Assembly (NCBI GenBank): GCA_003486225.1
Contig: DNGN01000187.1
Location: forward strand, 1 to 5,021
Origin: Chloroflexota bacterium
GTDB taxonomy: Bacteria; Chloroflexota; Anaerolineae; Anaerolineales; UBA11579
DNA length: 5,021 bases
Direction of reading: 5' to 3'
Shown: piece after piece, positions 1 through 5,021 of the stretch
How the letters are laid out: the number at the start of each line of letters is the position of its first letter
How positions within the stretch are numbered: the stretch's first letter is position 1
The notes under the pieces: model-generated
Told to the model about the DNA's origin: nothing
Databases searched by the model: none
The model's input: only the letters and a program-made list of their open reading frames with translations
Program-made: the position numbers and the translations under genes

Positions 1-20
1 GAAGAACGCTTCTGGTTTAA

Positions 21-40
21 AACTGCAGCAAACTGCAGCA
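21..40. repeat. Two tandem copies of a 10-base unit
   Basis: The unit aactgcagca occurs twice in direct succession at 21-30 and 31-40, and a further 'a' follows. Each copy contains CTGCAG. It lies downstream of the tRNA terminator. No reading frame with gene-like features is visible in 1-70, so the repeat is probably a small local duplication with no assigned role. Confidence 0.6.
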
Positions 41-70
41 AGCACTTCCGAAGATGAAAATCCACCGTCT

Positions 71-121
71 AAAAACGCCAAATGTGGCGGTCACTGAGTG
101 TGAAGCCGCCACATATTGGCG
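71..121 (-). terminator. Intrinsic terminator of the tRNA-Arg gene
   Basis: On the minus strand, bases 114-106 pair perfectly with 90-82 (ATGTGGCGG with CCGCCACAT). An inner 4-bp stem (103-100 with 94-91) closes a 5-base loop. The stem extends outward: CGCCAA at 121-116 pairs with TTGGCG at 81-76, leaving one bulged T at 115. Five T residues (75-71) follow the stem directly. The outer arm therefore includes the discriminator base and the encoded CCA of the tRNA. A shorter alternative hairpin, CGCCA (89-85) with TGGCG (80-76), also abuts the T-run and would leave the tRNA 3' end free. Confidence 0.8.
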
Positions 122-192
122 CACCCGGAGGGACTCGAACCCCCAACCTACTGATTCGAAGTCAGGCGCTCTATCCATTGAGCTACGGGTGC
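117..192 (-). tRNA. trnR: tRNA-Arg, anticodon TCG
   Basis: The minus strand folds into a complete cloverleaf. The acceptor stem is GCACCCG (192-186) with CGGGTGC (127-121), followed by discriminator G and an encoded CCA (119-117). The D-stem is GCTC/GAGC. The anticodon stem is CCTGA/TCAGT with a 7-base loop CTTCGAA, giving anticodon TCG, which reads the Arg codon CGA (and possibly other CGN codons by wobble). The variable loop is 5 bases and the T-arm is GGGGG-TTCGAGT-CCCTC. The outermost anticodon-stem pair (27-43) is a C/T mismatch, a minor oddity. Length is 76 bases with CCA and there is no intron. It appears to be a single-gene unit with its own promoter and terminator. Confidence 0.97.
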
Positions 193-202
193 AGTGGTCC
201 CA

Positions 203-231
203 ATTATACCGGAAAACCCACTTTTTGTGAG
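203..231 (-). promoter_or_regulatory. Sigma70-type promoter of the tRNA-Arg gene
   Basis: The minus strand carries a consensus -10 hexamer TATAAT at 208-203. A weaker -35 (CTCACA at 231-226, four of six matches to TTGACA) lies 17 bases upstream. The predicted start near 196 leaves a leader of only about four bases before the tRNA at 192, as expected for a tRNA gene. The -10 is convincing; the -35 is tentative. Confidence 0.7.
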
Positions 232-356
232 CATTTGACCCATAATCAGAACGGCTACAAGGTCTTGCGATGCGGGTTGCCATCTGCGCTAGAGCGGCAA
301 ATTAGCCCTCGAAAGCGTCCCCGACAGTTTTGAGATCATCATCCATTGGTTGGGGA

Positions 357-2096
357 TCATTCTTGGTGACATCCGGTTATCTCCCAAATCCGGATGTGGC
401 CGTTTTCATTGTGCGTGTTATAGCTCCCGTCCCCCACAGCCAGGTACAGACCATCAGGTGACCAGTCAGCCGCCCAGATCGGCAAGCCACCCTGACTCAG
501 GCTGGTTAGGATCTCCTCATTTTCAACGCTCCAAAGCCTGAGACGCCCATCCTCACCGCCAGATACCAGACATTGCCCATTTCGCGACCAGCTCACCGAC
601 CGCACCCAGCCCCGATGTCCCACCAATGAGATAGCCTCAATGGTCTTGTTTTGTTCATAACCCCATACGCGCACCATCTGGTCCTGGTGTGCTGAAGCCA
701 ACCACCCCCCATTTCCCAACCACATCAAACCGTTTGTATCACTTCTGGCATTTCGGTTTCCAACCAGGGTGGTTTCCAGTACCCCTGCGGGGATTTGCCA
801 GATCCGGATCTCACCATTTAGCACGCCTTGCGCCAACGCAGCCCCACCGGGATGCCACGCAAGGCTGATCACCGGGGATACCCCATCCAACAGTTGCACC
901 ATTTCCAGGGTTTCAATATTCCAGATTTGGACCTCCCCAGTTTTTGTACCAACTGCCAAGCTCTGATTATCTGGAGACCAGGCAATTGAAAAAGCCCATC
1001 CACTGTCCAATGTTCCCATACTGTCGAACGAGTCCGTCTGCCATAAATGAACTTTTCCATCCTGGCTTGCGGCTGCCAGCAGGCGACCATCAGGTGACCA
1101 AGAAACGCCCCACACATAACTGCCAGGCTCTTCCAGAGTTTTATGCTCGAGCAGAGTGGCAGCATTCCAAACCTTGACTTGTTCATACCCTGCTGAGGCT
1201 AACCACTGTGAGTCAGGAGACCAATCCAGGCTGTATATCGGCCCTACAGAGCCTTTCATCTCAGCCACCAGGGTGGCATCCTGAAAAACCGAACCCCATG
1301 GTTTCAATAGGAAGCGCAGCAGGATAGCAGCCATATCACCACCAACAGCTGTCTGGAATAAATCTGTCCCATGTTCCCGGCCAGGGAGGATGTGAAGCTC
1401 CTTGGGGTAGGCGGCAGTTTTGTACATTTCCTGTGTGTCTTGTACAACCCTCGGATAATCATGGTCTGCCGTCAGAAAGAGTTTTGGCAAGTCAAGGCTT
1501 GCCAGATCTTCAATCGGAATGGCTAGGTTGTCCTCGCCGATCCCGGCAACTGGTCCGCTGGCGACTATGGCCAGCGCTTTGATTTTCTCACCGTCCAAGG
1601 CGGCACGCATGCAGGCAGTTCCTCCCATACTTGCCCCGACACAGAGGATTTCTTCATGCCCTTGATCTACCAAAAATCTGACGGCAGCCTTTAGATCACG
1701 TTCAAGGGTACGGAAAGAGAATGTACCTTCGGATTCTCCCCTTCCTCGAAAATCAAAGGCCAAGGCCGTAAAACCGTTTTCAGCCAGCACTTGAGCAAAG
1801 TCATGCCAGCCTTTTTGGTCTGCACCAGGGGTACCTTGGTGTGCCAAAATTACGGCCGTTTTTCCTTTGCCAAACCCTGTCCCAGATATTTGAACACCAT
1901 CATCAGTAAGAAAAGTGACCTTCCCAGGTAGGCTGGGAGCGGGTGTCGGCGATGGCATCTTGGTTTCGATGGTTGGCACGGGAGAGGAATCGGCTACCTC
2001 CTCCTTCTCCCCTTGGGGATCTTCACCCTTGACCTTTGCGGTTGAACAGGCTGTTAGCAGCAACACGAACAGGATCACGTAATAGAGTGTTTTCAA
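357..2096 (-). CDS. Predicted lipoprotein: alpha/beta hydrolase fused to a seven-bladed WD40 propeller
   Basis: This 579-residue protein begins with a lipoprotein signal peptide: a short hydrophobic stretch (residues 4-14) and a lipobox L-T-A-C with the lipidated Cys at 17. A flexible Pro/Thr/Ser-rich linker (about 37-58) follows, so the mature protein should be anchored on the outer face of a membrane. Residues about 60-265 form an alpha/beta hydrolase: HQG at 86-88 (oxyanion region), DFRGRGESEG at 115-124, nucleophile elbow GASMGG with Ser156, a likely acid in TADHDYP (Asp211 or Asp213), and His242 in GREHG. It resembles dienelactone-hydrolase-like esterases or peptidases; the substrate is unknown. 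Residues about 280-575 hold seven WD40 repeats. Most contain a WSPD-type turn (292, 333, 373, 414, 503, 545) and each ends in a [VIL]W pair (309, 351, 391, 432, 477, 521, 570), enough for one closed propeller. The start is TTG, chosen because it begins the signal peptide directly and follows a purine-rich ribosome site. No clear terminator follows the stop at 357. Confidence 0.92.
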   Translation of the reverse strand: MKTLYYVILFVLLLTACSTAKVKGEDPQGEKEEVADSSPVPTIETKMPSPTPAPSLPGKVTFLTDDGVQISGTGFGKGKTAVILAHQGTPGADQKGWHDFAQVLAENGFTALAFDFRGRGESEGTFSFRTLERDLKAAVRFLVDQGHEEILCVGASMGGTACMRAALDGEKIKALAIVASGPVAGIGEDNLAIPIEDLASLDLPKLFLTADHDYPRVVQDTQEMYKTAAYPKELHILPGREHGTDLFQTAVGGDMAAILLRFLLKPWGSVFQDATLVAEMKGSVGPIYSLDWSPDSQWLASAGYEQVKVWNAATLLEHKTLEEPGSYVWGVSWSPDGRLLAAASQDGKVHLWQTDSFDSMGTLDSGWAFSIAWSPDNQSLAVGTKTGEVQIWNIETLEMVQLLDGVSPVISLAWHPGGAALAQGVLNGEIRIWQIPAGVLETTLVGNRNARSDTNGLMWLGNGGWLASAHQDQMVRVWGYEQNKTIEAISLVGHRGWVRSVSWSRNGQCLVSGGEDGRLRLWSVENEEILTSLSQGGLPIWAADWSPDGLYLAVGDGSYNTHNENGHIRIWEITGCHQE

Positions 2097-2104
2097 AATT
2101 TTTT

Positions 2105-2112
2105 CTTCTTCC
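2105..2112 (-). promoter_or_regulatory. Ribosome binding site that supports the TTG start
   Basis: The minus strand has GGAAGAAG at 2112-2105, eight bases before the TTG at 2096-2094. The frame has no in-frame ATG or GTG between the upstream stop codon (TAA, 2121-2119 on the minus strand) and this TTG, so TTG is the only conventional start that keeps the whole signal peptide. A seven-codon frame, ATG at 2116-2114, spans this site and its TGA stop overlaps the TTG. Confidence 0.55.
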
Positions 2113-2282
2113 GCATGTTAAGCATAATAAATTGGATAGCATGCCACCTTTGGCTATTGCTTGTATTTCTTTCTCCATGAATCCATATTGAGTTTCAGTC
2201 TGAAAATTCTTATGGTTTACGCTTGGTTATCTTCCGGGCACTTCACCACTCGAAAAGCTACACTGGATGGGCGTCAACCCTG

Positions 2283-2312
2283 ATTATATTGAAACGATTA
2301 CCCCCCAGTCAA
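2283..2312 (-). promoter_or_regulatory. Sigma70-type promoter for the lipoprotein gene
   Basis: The minus strand has TTGACT (2312-2307; five of six to consensus) and a perfect TATAAT (2288-2283) separated by 18 bases, the first six of which are a G-run. The predicted start is near 2276, about 180 bases before the TTG codon. It lies downstream of the oxidoreductase terminator, so the lipoprotein should be transcribed independently of that gene. Confidence 0.7.
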
Positions 2313-2454
2313 ACCACATTAATCTTTATCTTAAATAAACGATCCACCGAGTGACCTGCCCTCCAAAATTAACCGCCCTCTTACGTTCATATTGCTAGCT
2401 GCATGGTTTAATGGCCGGTCGATGACCACCGTTTGCTGTGTCCCAAAGCCGATC

Positions 2455-2490
2455 AAAAACGGGCTTCCAGATCATAGCCTGGAAGCCCGT
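2455..2490 (-). terminator. Intrinsic terminator of the GMC oxidoreductase gene
   Basis: A perfect 12-bp stem is formed by 2459-2470 (acgggcttccag) and 2479-2490 (ctggaagcccgt) around an 8-base loop. On the minus strand it is followed by a T-run (2459-2455). It starts 17 bases after the oxidoreductase stop codon. No T-run follows on the plus strand, so it is directional. Confidence 0.93.
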
Positions 2491-2507
2491 TGACTGTCGT
2501 GCTTAAC

Positions 2508-4160
2508 TCACTTTTTGGGATGGCGGTAAAAGCCTACATCTTCTACGAGGGGCTCATTTCCGAGAATTAAGTCAGCTGCTTTCTCTGCCAGCATCATCGT
2601 TGGCGCGTAGTTATTTCCATTCGGTACGTACGGCATCACCGAGGAATCGACAACCCGTAGCCCTTCGAGACCGTGGACTTTCATGGTGTTCGGGTCTACC
2701 ACAGCCATTTCATCGGTGCCCATTTTGCAGGTGCACGAGGGGTGATAGGCGGTCTCGCCATCTTTGGCTACCCATTGCAAGATTTCCTCGTCGGTTTCTA
2801 CGGCCGGCCCAGGTTGGATCTCCCCTCCGTTGTAAGGATCAAAAGCAGGCTGGTTTAGGATCTTGCGGGCACAGCGGATTGCTTCCACCCACTCCCGGCG
2901 GTCCTGTTCTGTCGATAAATAGTTGAAAATCATAGCCGGATGTTCATTCGGATCTTTGGATTTAATTTTTATCGAGCCTCTGGCATCGGAATACATCGGT
3001 CCGATATGCACCTGGTAGCCATGCCCGCCACTGGGTGACGTGCCATCGTAACGGATGGCGACGGGCAGGAAATGGAACATCAGGTTGGGATAGTCAACAT
3101 CCTCGTTACTCCTGGCAAATCCGCCGCCTTCAAAGTGGTTTGAGGCTGCCGGCCCCTTTTTAAACAACAGCCACATCAGTCCGACCCAGGGTTTGTTGTA
3201 CCATTTTAGAGCTGGGTAAACGGATACGGGCTGCTTGCAAGAAACCTGCACGTACACTTCCAGGTGGTCCTGCAAGTTCTCTCCAACCCCCGGCAGGTGA
3301 TGAACCACTGGTATACCCAGGGCCTCTAACTCTTCGGCGTTACCCACCCCGGAAAGCTGTAACAATTGAGGTGAGTTAATCGAACCGCCGCATAAGATGA
3401 TATCCTCTCCGTAGATCGTTTCAACCTTCCCACCGGAACGGGAAACTTGCACCCCCACTGCTTTTTTGCCTTCGAAAAGAATCTTGGTCACGAAAACTTT
3501 GGTCTCAACCTCTAAATTTTTACGGTCCATCACTGGATGCAGGTAGGCGCGTGAAGCACTTAGTCGCCGGCCGCGCCGGATATTTCTATCGAAAGCCGCA
3601 AAGCCCTCTTGTTTGTAGCCATTTACGTCGGATGTGAGTTCAAAACCAGCCTGCTGCACAGCCTTGAAGAAAGCCGAAAACAGCGGATTGGTGGCTGGGC
3701 CCCTCTCAAGCACCAGGGGGCCTTCTGTACCCCGATATTCGTCGCCGCCCGCTAAGCAGGTTTCCATGCGTTTGAAATAAGGTAAACAGTGTGCAAAATC
3801 CCAACCTTCCATGCCAGGGTCCTTGGCCCATTTCTCATAGTCCATCGGGTTGCCTCGCTGGAAGATCATGCCATTAATGCTGCTCGAGCCGCCAAGAATT
3901 TTTCCGCGCCCCTGATAGATGCGCCGGTTATTCATGAAAGGCTCGGGTTCGGTTTCGTAACACCAATCATAGTGCTTGCTGCCAATCGGGTAGGTGAGGG
4001 CGGCAGGCATGTGCACAAAAATATCCCACCAATAGTCTTTCCGTCCTGCTTCTAGCACCAAAACAGAACGTGCTGGGTCTGCACTAAGGCGGTTGGCAAT
4101 CACACACCCCGCTGACCCTCCTCCGACAATGATTGTGTCATACTTTTTTATGCTGCTCAT
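2508..4160 (-). CDS. betA: GMC-family FAD oxidoreductase, choline dehydrogenase (BetA)-like
   Basis: This 550-residue protein is full length for the GMC oxidoreductase family. Choline dehydrogenase members oxidise choline through betaine aldehyde towards the osmoprotectant glycine betaine, passing electrons to the respiratory chain. The N-terminal FAD-binding motif is VGGGSAG at 12-18, with the acidic end of the Rossmann fold at LEAG (36-39). The first GMC signature is at about 84-107 ([14 protein letters not shown], then [10 protein letters not shown]). The second is [16 protein letters not shown] at 258-273. The C-terminal block has the catalytic His473 in [11 protein letters not shown], then VVDP (487-490) and [11 protein letters not shown] (500-510). 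The second active-site position, Asn or His in relatives I recall, appears to be Tyr518. From memory the sequence is closest to the staphylococcal type of BetA, but GMC substrate range is hard to predict and another primary alcohol is possible. There is no signal peptide. The start ATG has GAAAGG at 4174-4169 eight bases upstream. It is divergent from a TetR repressor and ends in a strong terminator. Confidence 0.9.
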   Translation of the reverse strand: MSSIKKYDTIIVGGGSAGCVIANRLSADPARSVLVLEAGRKDYWWDIFVHMPAALTYPIGSKHYDWCYETEPEPFMNNRRIYQGRGKILGGSSSINGMIFQRGNPMDYEKWAKDPGMEGWDFAHCLPYFKRMETCLAGGDEYRGTEGPLVLERGPATNPLFSAFFKAVQQAGFELTSDVNGYKQEGFAAFDRNIRRGRRLSASRAYLHPVMDRKNLEVETKVFVTKILFEGKKAVGVQVSRSGGKVETIYGEDIILCGGSINSPQLLQLSGVGNAEELEALGIPVVHHLPGVGENLQDHLEVYVQVSCKQPVSVYPALKWYNKPWVGLMWLLFKKGPAASNHFEGGGFARSNEDVDYPNLMFHFLPVAIRYDGTSPSGGHGYQVHIGPMYSDARGSIKIKSKDPNEHPAMIFNYLSTEQDRREWVEAIRCARKILNQPAFDPYNGGEIQPGPAVETDEEILQWVAKDGETAYHPSCTCKMGTDEMAVVDPNTMKVHGLEGLRVVDSSVMPYVPNGNNYAPTMMLAEKAADLILGNEPLVEDVGFYRHPKK

Positions 4161-4168
4161 CCTCTTTG

Positions 4169-4174
4169 CCTTTC
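4169..4174 (-). promoter_or_regulatory. Ribosome binding site of the oxidoreductase gene
   Basis: GAAAGG lies eight bases upstream of the ATG at 4160. An AGAGG directly abutting the ATG is too close to serve. Just upstream, an AT-rich 6-bp hairpin (4178-4183 with 4192-4197) could fold next to this site in the mRNA; it is weak and may mean nothing. Confidence 0.55.
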
Positions 4175-4258
4175 ATTACTTTTAGGGGGGCAAAAGTGAT
4201 CTTCCCAATACATTTAAAAACCACTCGCCTCCATTAGGATTATTTCCGATCATAAAAA

Positions 4259-4288
4259 TTGACAACTATACCGTCCAGATGGTATAGT
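4259..4288 (+). promoter_or_regulatory. Candidate distal promoter toward the TetR gene, overlapped by the palindrome
   Basis: A perfect TTGACA (4259-4264) is 18 bases upstream of TATAGT (4283-4288, five of six). The predicted start is near 4295, leaving about 125 bases before the repressor ATG. The 26-bp palindrome at 4264-4289 fills the whole space between and including the -10, so a bound repressor would block it. It may be a second, self-regulated promoter, or the -10 may only be an arm of the operator. Confidence 0.5.
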
Positions 4289-4289
4289 T
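4264..4289. promoter_or_regulatory. Probable TetR-family operator (26-bp palindrome)
   Basis: AACTATACC at 4264-4272 is the exact reverse complement of GGTATAGTT at 4281-4289; the 8-base centre (gtccagat) is partly symmetric as well. Length, dyad symmetry and position suit a TetR-family dimer site. It covers the predicted start of the oxidoreductase promoter and the spacer and -10 of the distal plus-strand promoter. The most likely binder is the adjacent TetR-family protein encoded at 4421-4993; this is inference from location. Confidence 0.7.
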
Positions 4290-4294
4290 TTTAT

Positions 4295-4324
4295 ATTGTA
4301 GATGGTTTATGATTGATGTGTCAA
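4295..4324 (-). promoter_or_regulatory. Sigma70-type promoter of the oxidoreductase gene
   Basis: On the minus strand a perfect TTGACA (4324-4319) precedes TACAAT (4300-4295, five of six) by 18 bases. The predicted start, near 4288, falls on the edge of the palindrome at 4264-4289, so repressor binding there would block initiation or early elongation. The leader would be about 128 bases. Confidence 0.7.
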
Positions 4325-4347
4325 TCCTTTTTGTGTAAATTGACACA
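4317..4347. repeat. Inverted repeat carrying both divergent -35 elements
   Basis: TGTGTCAAT (4317-4325) and ATTGACACA (4339-4347) are exact 9-base inverted arms around a 13-base spacer. Each arm holds a TTGACA, one on each strand, so the repeat places two promoters back to back. Further copies of the half-site ATTGAC/GTCAAT occur at 4258-4263 and 4350-4355, and ATTGAT is at 4312-4317. Confidence 0.75.
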
Positions 4348-4369
4348 AAGTCAATTATTAGAATAAAAT
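4340..4369 (+). promoter_or_regulatory. Sigma70-type promoter of the TetR gene
   Basis: A perfect TTGACA (4340-4345) lies 18 bases before TAAAAT (4364-4369, five of six). The predicted start near 4376 gives a leader of about 45 bases. A TATACT at 4374-4379 could be an alternative -10, but no good -35 is positioned for it. A perfect 10-bp palindrome, TGTAATTACA, follows at 4386-4395 in the leader. Confidence 0.65.
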
Positions 4370-4420
4370 CTTGTATACTCTCTAGTGTAATTACAACCAT
4401 TGTCATAGACGGAAGACCGA

Positions 4421-4993
4421 ATGGATCAAAACCGTACTTCTTCTCAAACTCGTGAGATCATCTTCAGGGCGTGCAGCCAGATTTTGCGGCGTGAAGGGCT
4501 AACCAACCTGACTCTGCAGGCTGTGGCAAGTGAAGCTGGGCTCTCCAAGGGCGGTTTGTTGTACCATTTTGAGACCAAGGAAGCCCTGATCGAAGCCCTG
4601 TTTGAATATCACAACAGCATATTTGAAGATCGATTAAAAGAATTGTTGGCCCTGGAAGGCGAGAAAACTGGTGCATTCCTGCGGGCGTATGCCAAAGCCT
4701 CCGTGGAGCAAATGACAAACCCGGAAAATGCCAGTTTGTATGCCAGCCTTTTTGCTGCCGAAGAGAAATATGCCAGTGCTCATAAGCTCATGCGGGAAAA
4801 ATATGTCAACTGGCAGAATGAGATCTATCAAACCGGACTGGATCCAAATTGGGCCTTGTTTTTACGGTTTGCCGTTGATGGGCTGTGGTTTGCGGAAATG
4901 CATCGCTACGCACCCCCTAGCCTGGAGCAGCGTGAGGAAATTGTCGAAATGATATTAAAGCTAACGCACTACACTGAAGAGCCAGGTAAATAA
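4421..4993 (+). CDS. TetR-family transcriptional repressor
   Basis: The 190-residue length is typical of the family. The N-terminal DNA-binding domain (about residues 10-57) contains the TetR helix-turn-helix: LTLQAVASEAGLSKGGLLYHF at 30-50, followed by the usual TKEALIEALFEYH. Residues about 65-180 form the helical ligand-binding and dimerisation half, with WALFLRFAVDGLWFAEM near 144-160. The recognition helix and C-terminal half do not look like E. coli BetI, whose sequence I recall as differing here (VSTGIISHYF), so this is probably a different TetR branch. The start is the ATG at 4421, with GGAAG at 4411-4415 five bases upstream; this Shine-Dalgarno match is weak. It is divergent from the oxidoreductase and separated by paired promoters and a palindromic operator, so it most likely represses that gene and itself. 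It ends in tandem stops (TAATAA) and the next frame begins four bases later. The ligand is unknown; a choline-like substrate or its aldehyde would fit. Confidence 0.93.
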   Translation: MDQNRTSSQTREIIFRACSQILRREGLTNLTLQAVASEAGLSKGGLLYHFETKEALIEALFEYHNSIFEDRLKELLALEGEKTGAFLRAYAKASVEQMTNPENASLYASLFAAEEKYASAHKLMREKYVNWQNEIYQTGLDPNWALFLRFAVDGLWFAEMHRYAPPSLEQREEIVEMILKLTHYTEEPGK

Positions 4994-4997
4994 TAAG

Positions 4998-5021
4998 ATG
5001 AGCACAGTTGAACTAAGAAAT
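4998..5021 (+). CDS. Partial CDS, probable start of an ABC transporter ATP-binding subunit
   Basis: An ATG at 4998 opens a frame of eight codons, MSTVELRN, that runs off the window. It follows the repressor stop by four bases, so the two genes are likely co-transcribed and perhaps translationally coupled. The Shine-Dalgarno match is poor (AGGT at 4984-4987, inside the repressor's last codons). The opening VELRN is typical of the first beta-strand of ABC ATPases, where it usually continues into a K-x-[FY] motif. Eight residues cannot prove this, and no Walker motif is within the window. An ABC importer next to a choline-dehydrogenase-like gene would make sense as an uptake system. Confidence 0.5.

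Larger units (their letters stand above)
2097..2454. other. Non-coding stretch: leader and promoter of the lipoprotein gene
   Basis: This stretch lies between the lipoprotein start and the terminator of the upstream oxidoreductase gene. It holds the promoter at 2283-2312, a leader of about 180 bases, and the ribosome site at 2105-2112. Inside the leader is a small odd-centred palindrome, TTTCAG-t-CTGAAA, at 2193-2205. I see no riboswitch fold, RNA gene or convincing reading frame on either strand. Bases 2313-2454 show nothing I can assign. Confidence 0.6.

Noticed and set aside
17..283. Minus-strand open frame of 88 codons
   Set aside because: It runs through the tRNA, its promoter and its terminator; no protein-like features.
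277..300. TTGCC...GGCAA inverted arms as a terminator for the lipoprotein gene
   Set aside because: The stem is only 5 bp with a poorly paired interior, and no T-run follows on the minus strand.
82..333. Plus-strand open frame of 83 codons containing GGTRTPNLLIRSQALYPLSYG
   Set aside because: It is the antisense translation of the tRNA-Arg gene, a well-known spurious protein seen across bacterial annotations.
869..1186. Minus-strand 105-codon frame inside the lipoprotein gene
   Set aside because: It is an out-of-frame shadow of the WD40 region, where repeated Trp/Asp/Gly codons keep alternative frames open.
2025..2178. Minus-strand 51-codon frame from the ATG at 2178, overlapping the lipoprotein start in another frame
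   Set aside because: No Shine-Dalgarno sequence precedes it and the part overlapping the lipoprotein is simply a shifted frame of the signal-peptide codons.
2600..2926. Plus-strand 108-codon frame opposite the oxidoreductase gene
   Set aside because: Its composition (many Arg, Pro, Cys, His) is that of antisense shadow; no ribosome site, and the opposite strand has clear conserved motifs.
4161..4288. Riboswitch in the oxidoreductase leader
   Set aside because: The leader contains only the operator palindrome, an AT-rich 6-bp hairpin and a six-codon open frame (ATGGAGGCG...); no conserved aptamer-like core is visible.
4464..4718. Minus-strand 84-codon frame opposite the TetR gene
   Set aside because: Antisense shadow of a clear TetR-family gene with no start signals.
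1..5021. CRISPR array, insertion sequence, prophage or integration site, including at the tRNA
   Set aside because: No spaced direct repeats, transposase or integrase frame, terminal inverted repeats, or duplicated tRNA 3' end were seen in the window.

Overview
The window reads as an ordinary bacterial chromosomal segment with four protein-coding regions, one tRNA and a well-structured divergent control region. My best guess at the host is a Chloroflexota bacterium, probably Anaerolineae. That rests on the lipoprotein with a Pro/Thr/Ser-rich linker ahead of its catalytic and WD40 domains, and on a Staphylococcus-type choline dehydrogenase outside that genus. It is inference from gene style, not a phylogenetic result.

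Layout. Bases 1-116 hold a small tandem repeat and the terminator of a tRNA-Arg(TCG) gene (117-192, minus), which has its own sigma70-type promoter at 203-231. Bases 357-2096 (minus) encode a 579-residue predicted lipoprotein that joins an alpha/beta hydrolase domain to a seven-bladed WD40 propeller; it starts at TTG and has a good promoter about 190 bases upstream. Bases 2097-2507 are non-coding: the lipoprotein leader, then a strong intrinsic terminator (2455-2490) that closes the next gene. Bases 2508-4160 (minus) encode a full-length GMC-family FAD oxidoreductase that closely resembles choline dehydrogenase (BetA). Bases 4161-4420 separate it from a divergent TetR-family repressor (4421-4993, plus). 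Four bases after the repressor, a new reading frame starts at 4998 and runs off the window; its first residues look like the start of an ABC transporter ATP-binding subunit.

How it fits together. The most informative region is 4258-4369. A minus-strand promoter for the oxidoreductase and a plus-strand promoter for the repressor stand back to back, with their -35 hexamers forming the two arms of an inverted repeat. A separate 26-bp palindrome lies over the predicted oxidoreductase start site and inside a second plus-strand promoter. The simplest reading is a self-regulated TetR switch that controls an oxidation enzyme and possibly a transporter co-transcribed with the repressor, perhaps for choline or a related alcohol. 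The lipoprotein and the tRNA are separate transcription units.

I did not find a clearly new defence, mobile or RNA system. The points most worth following up are the hydrolase-propeller fusion, the operator architecture, a tyrosine at what is normally a catalytic His/Asn position in the oxidoreductase, and a tRNA terminator stem that uses the tRNA's own CCA end.
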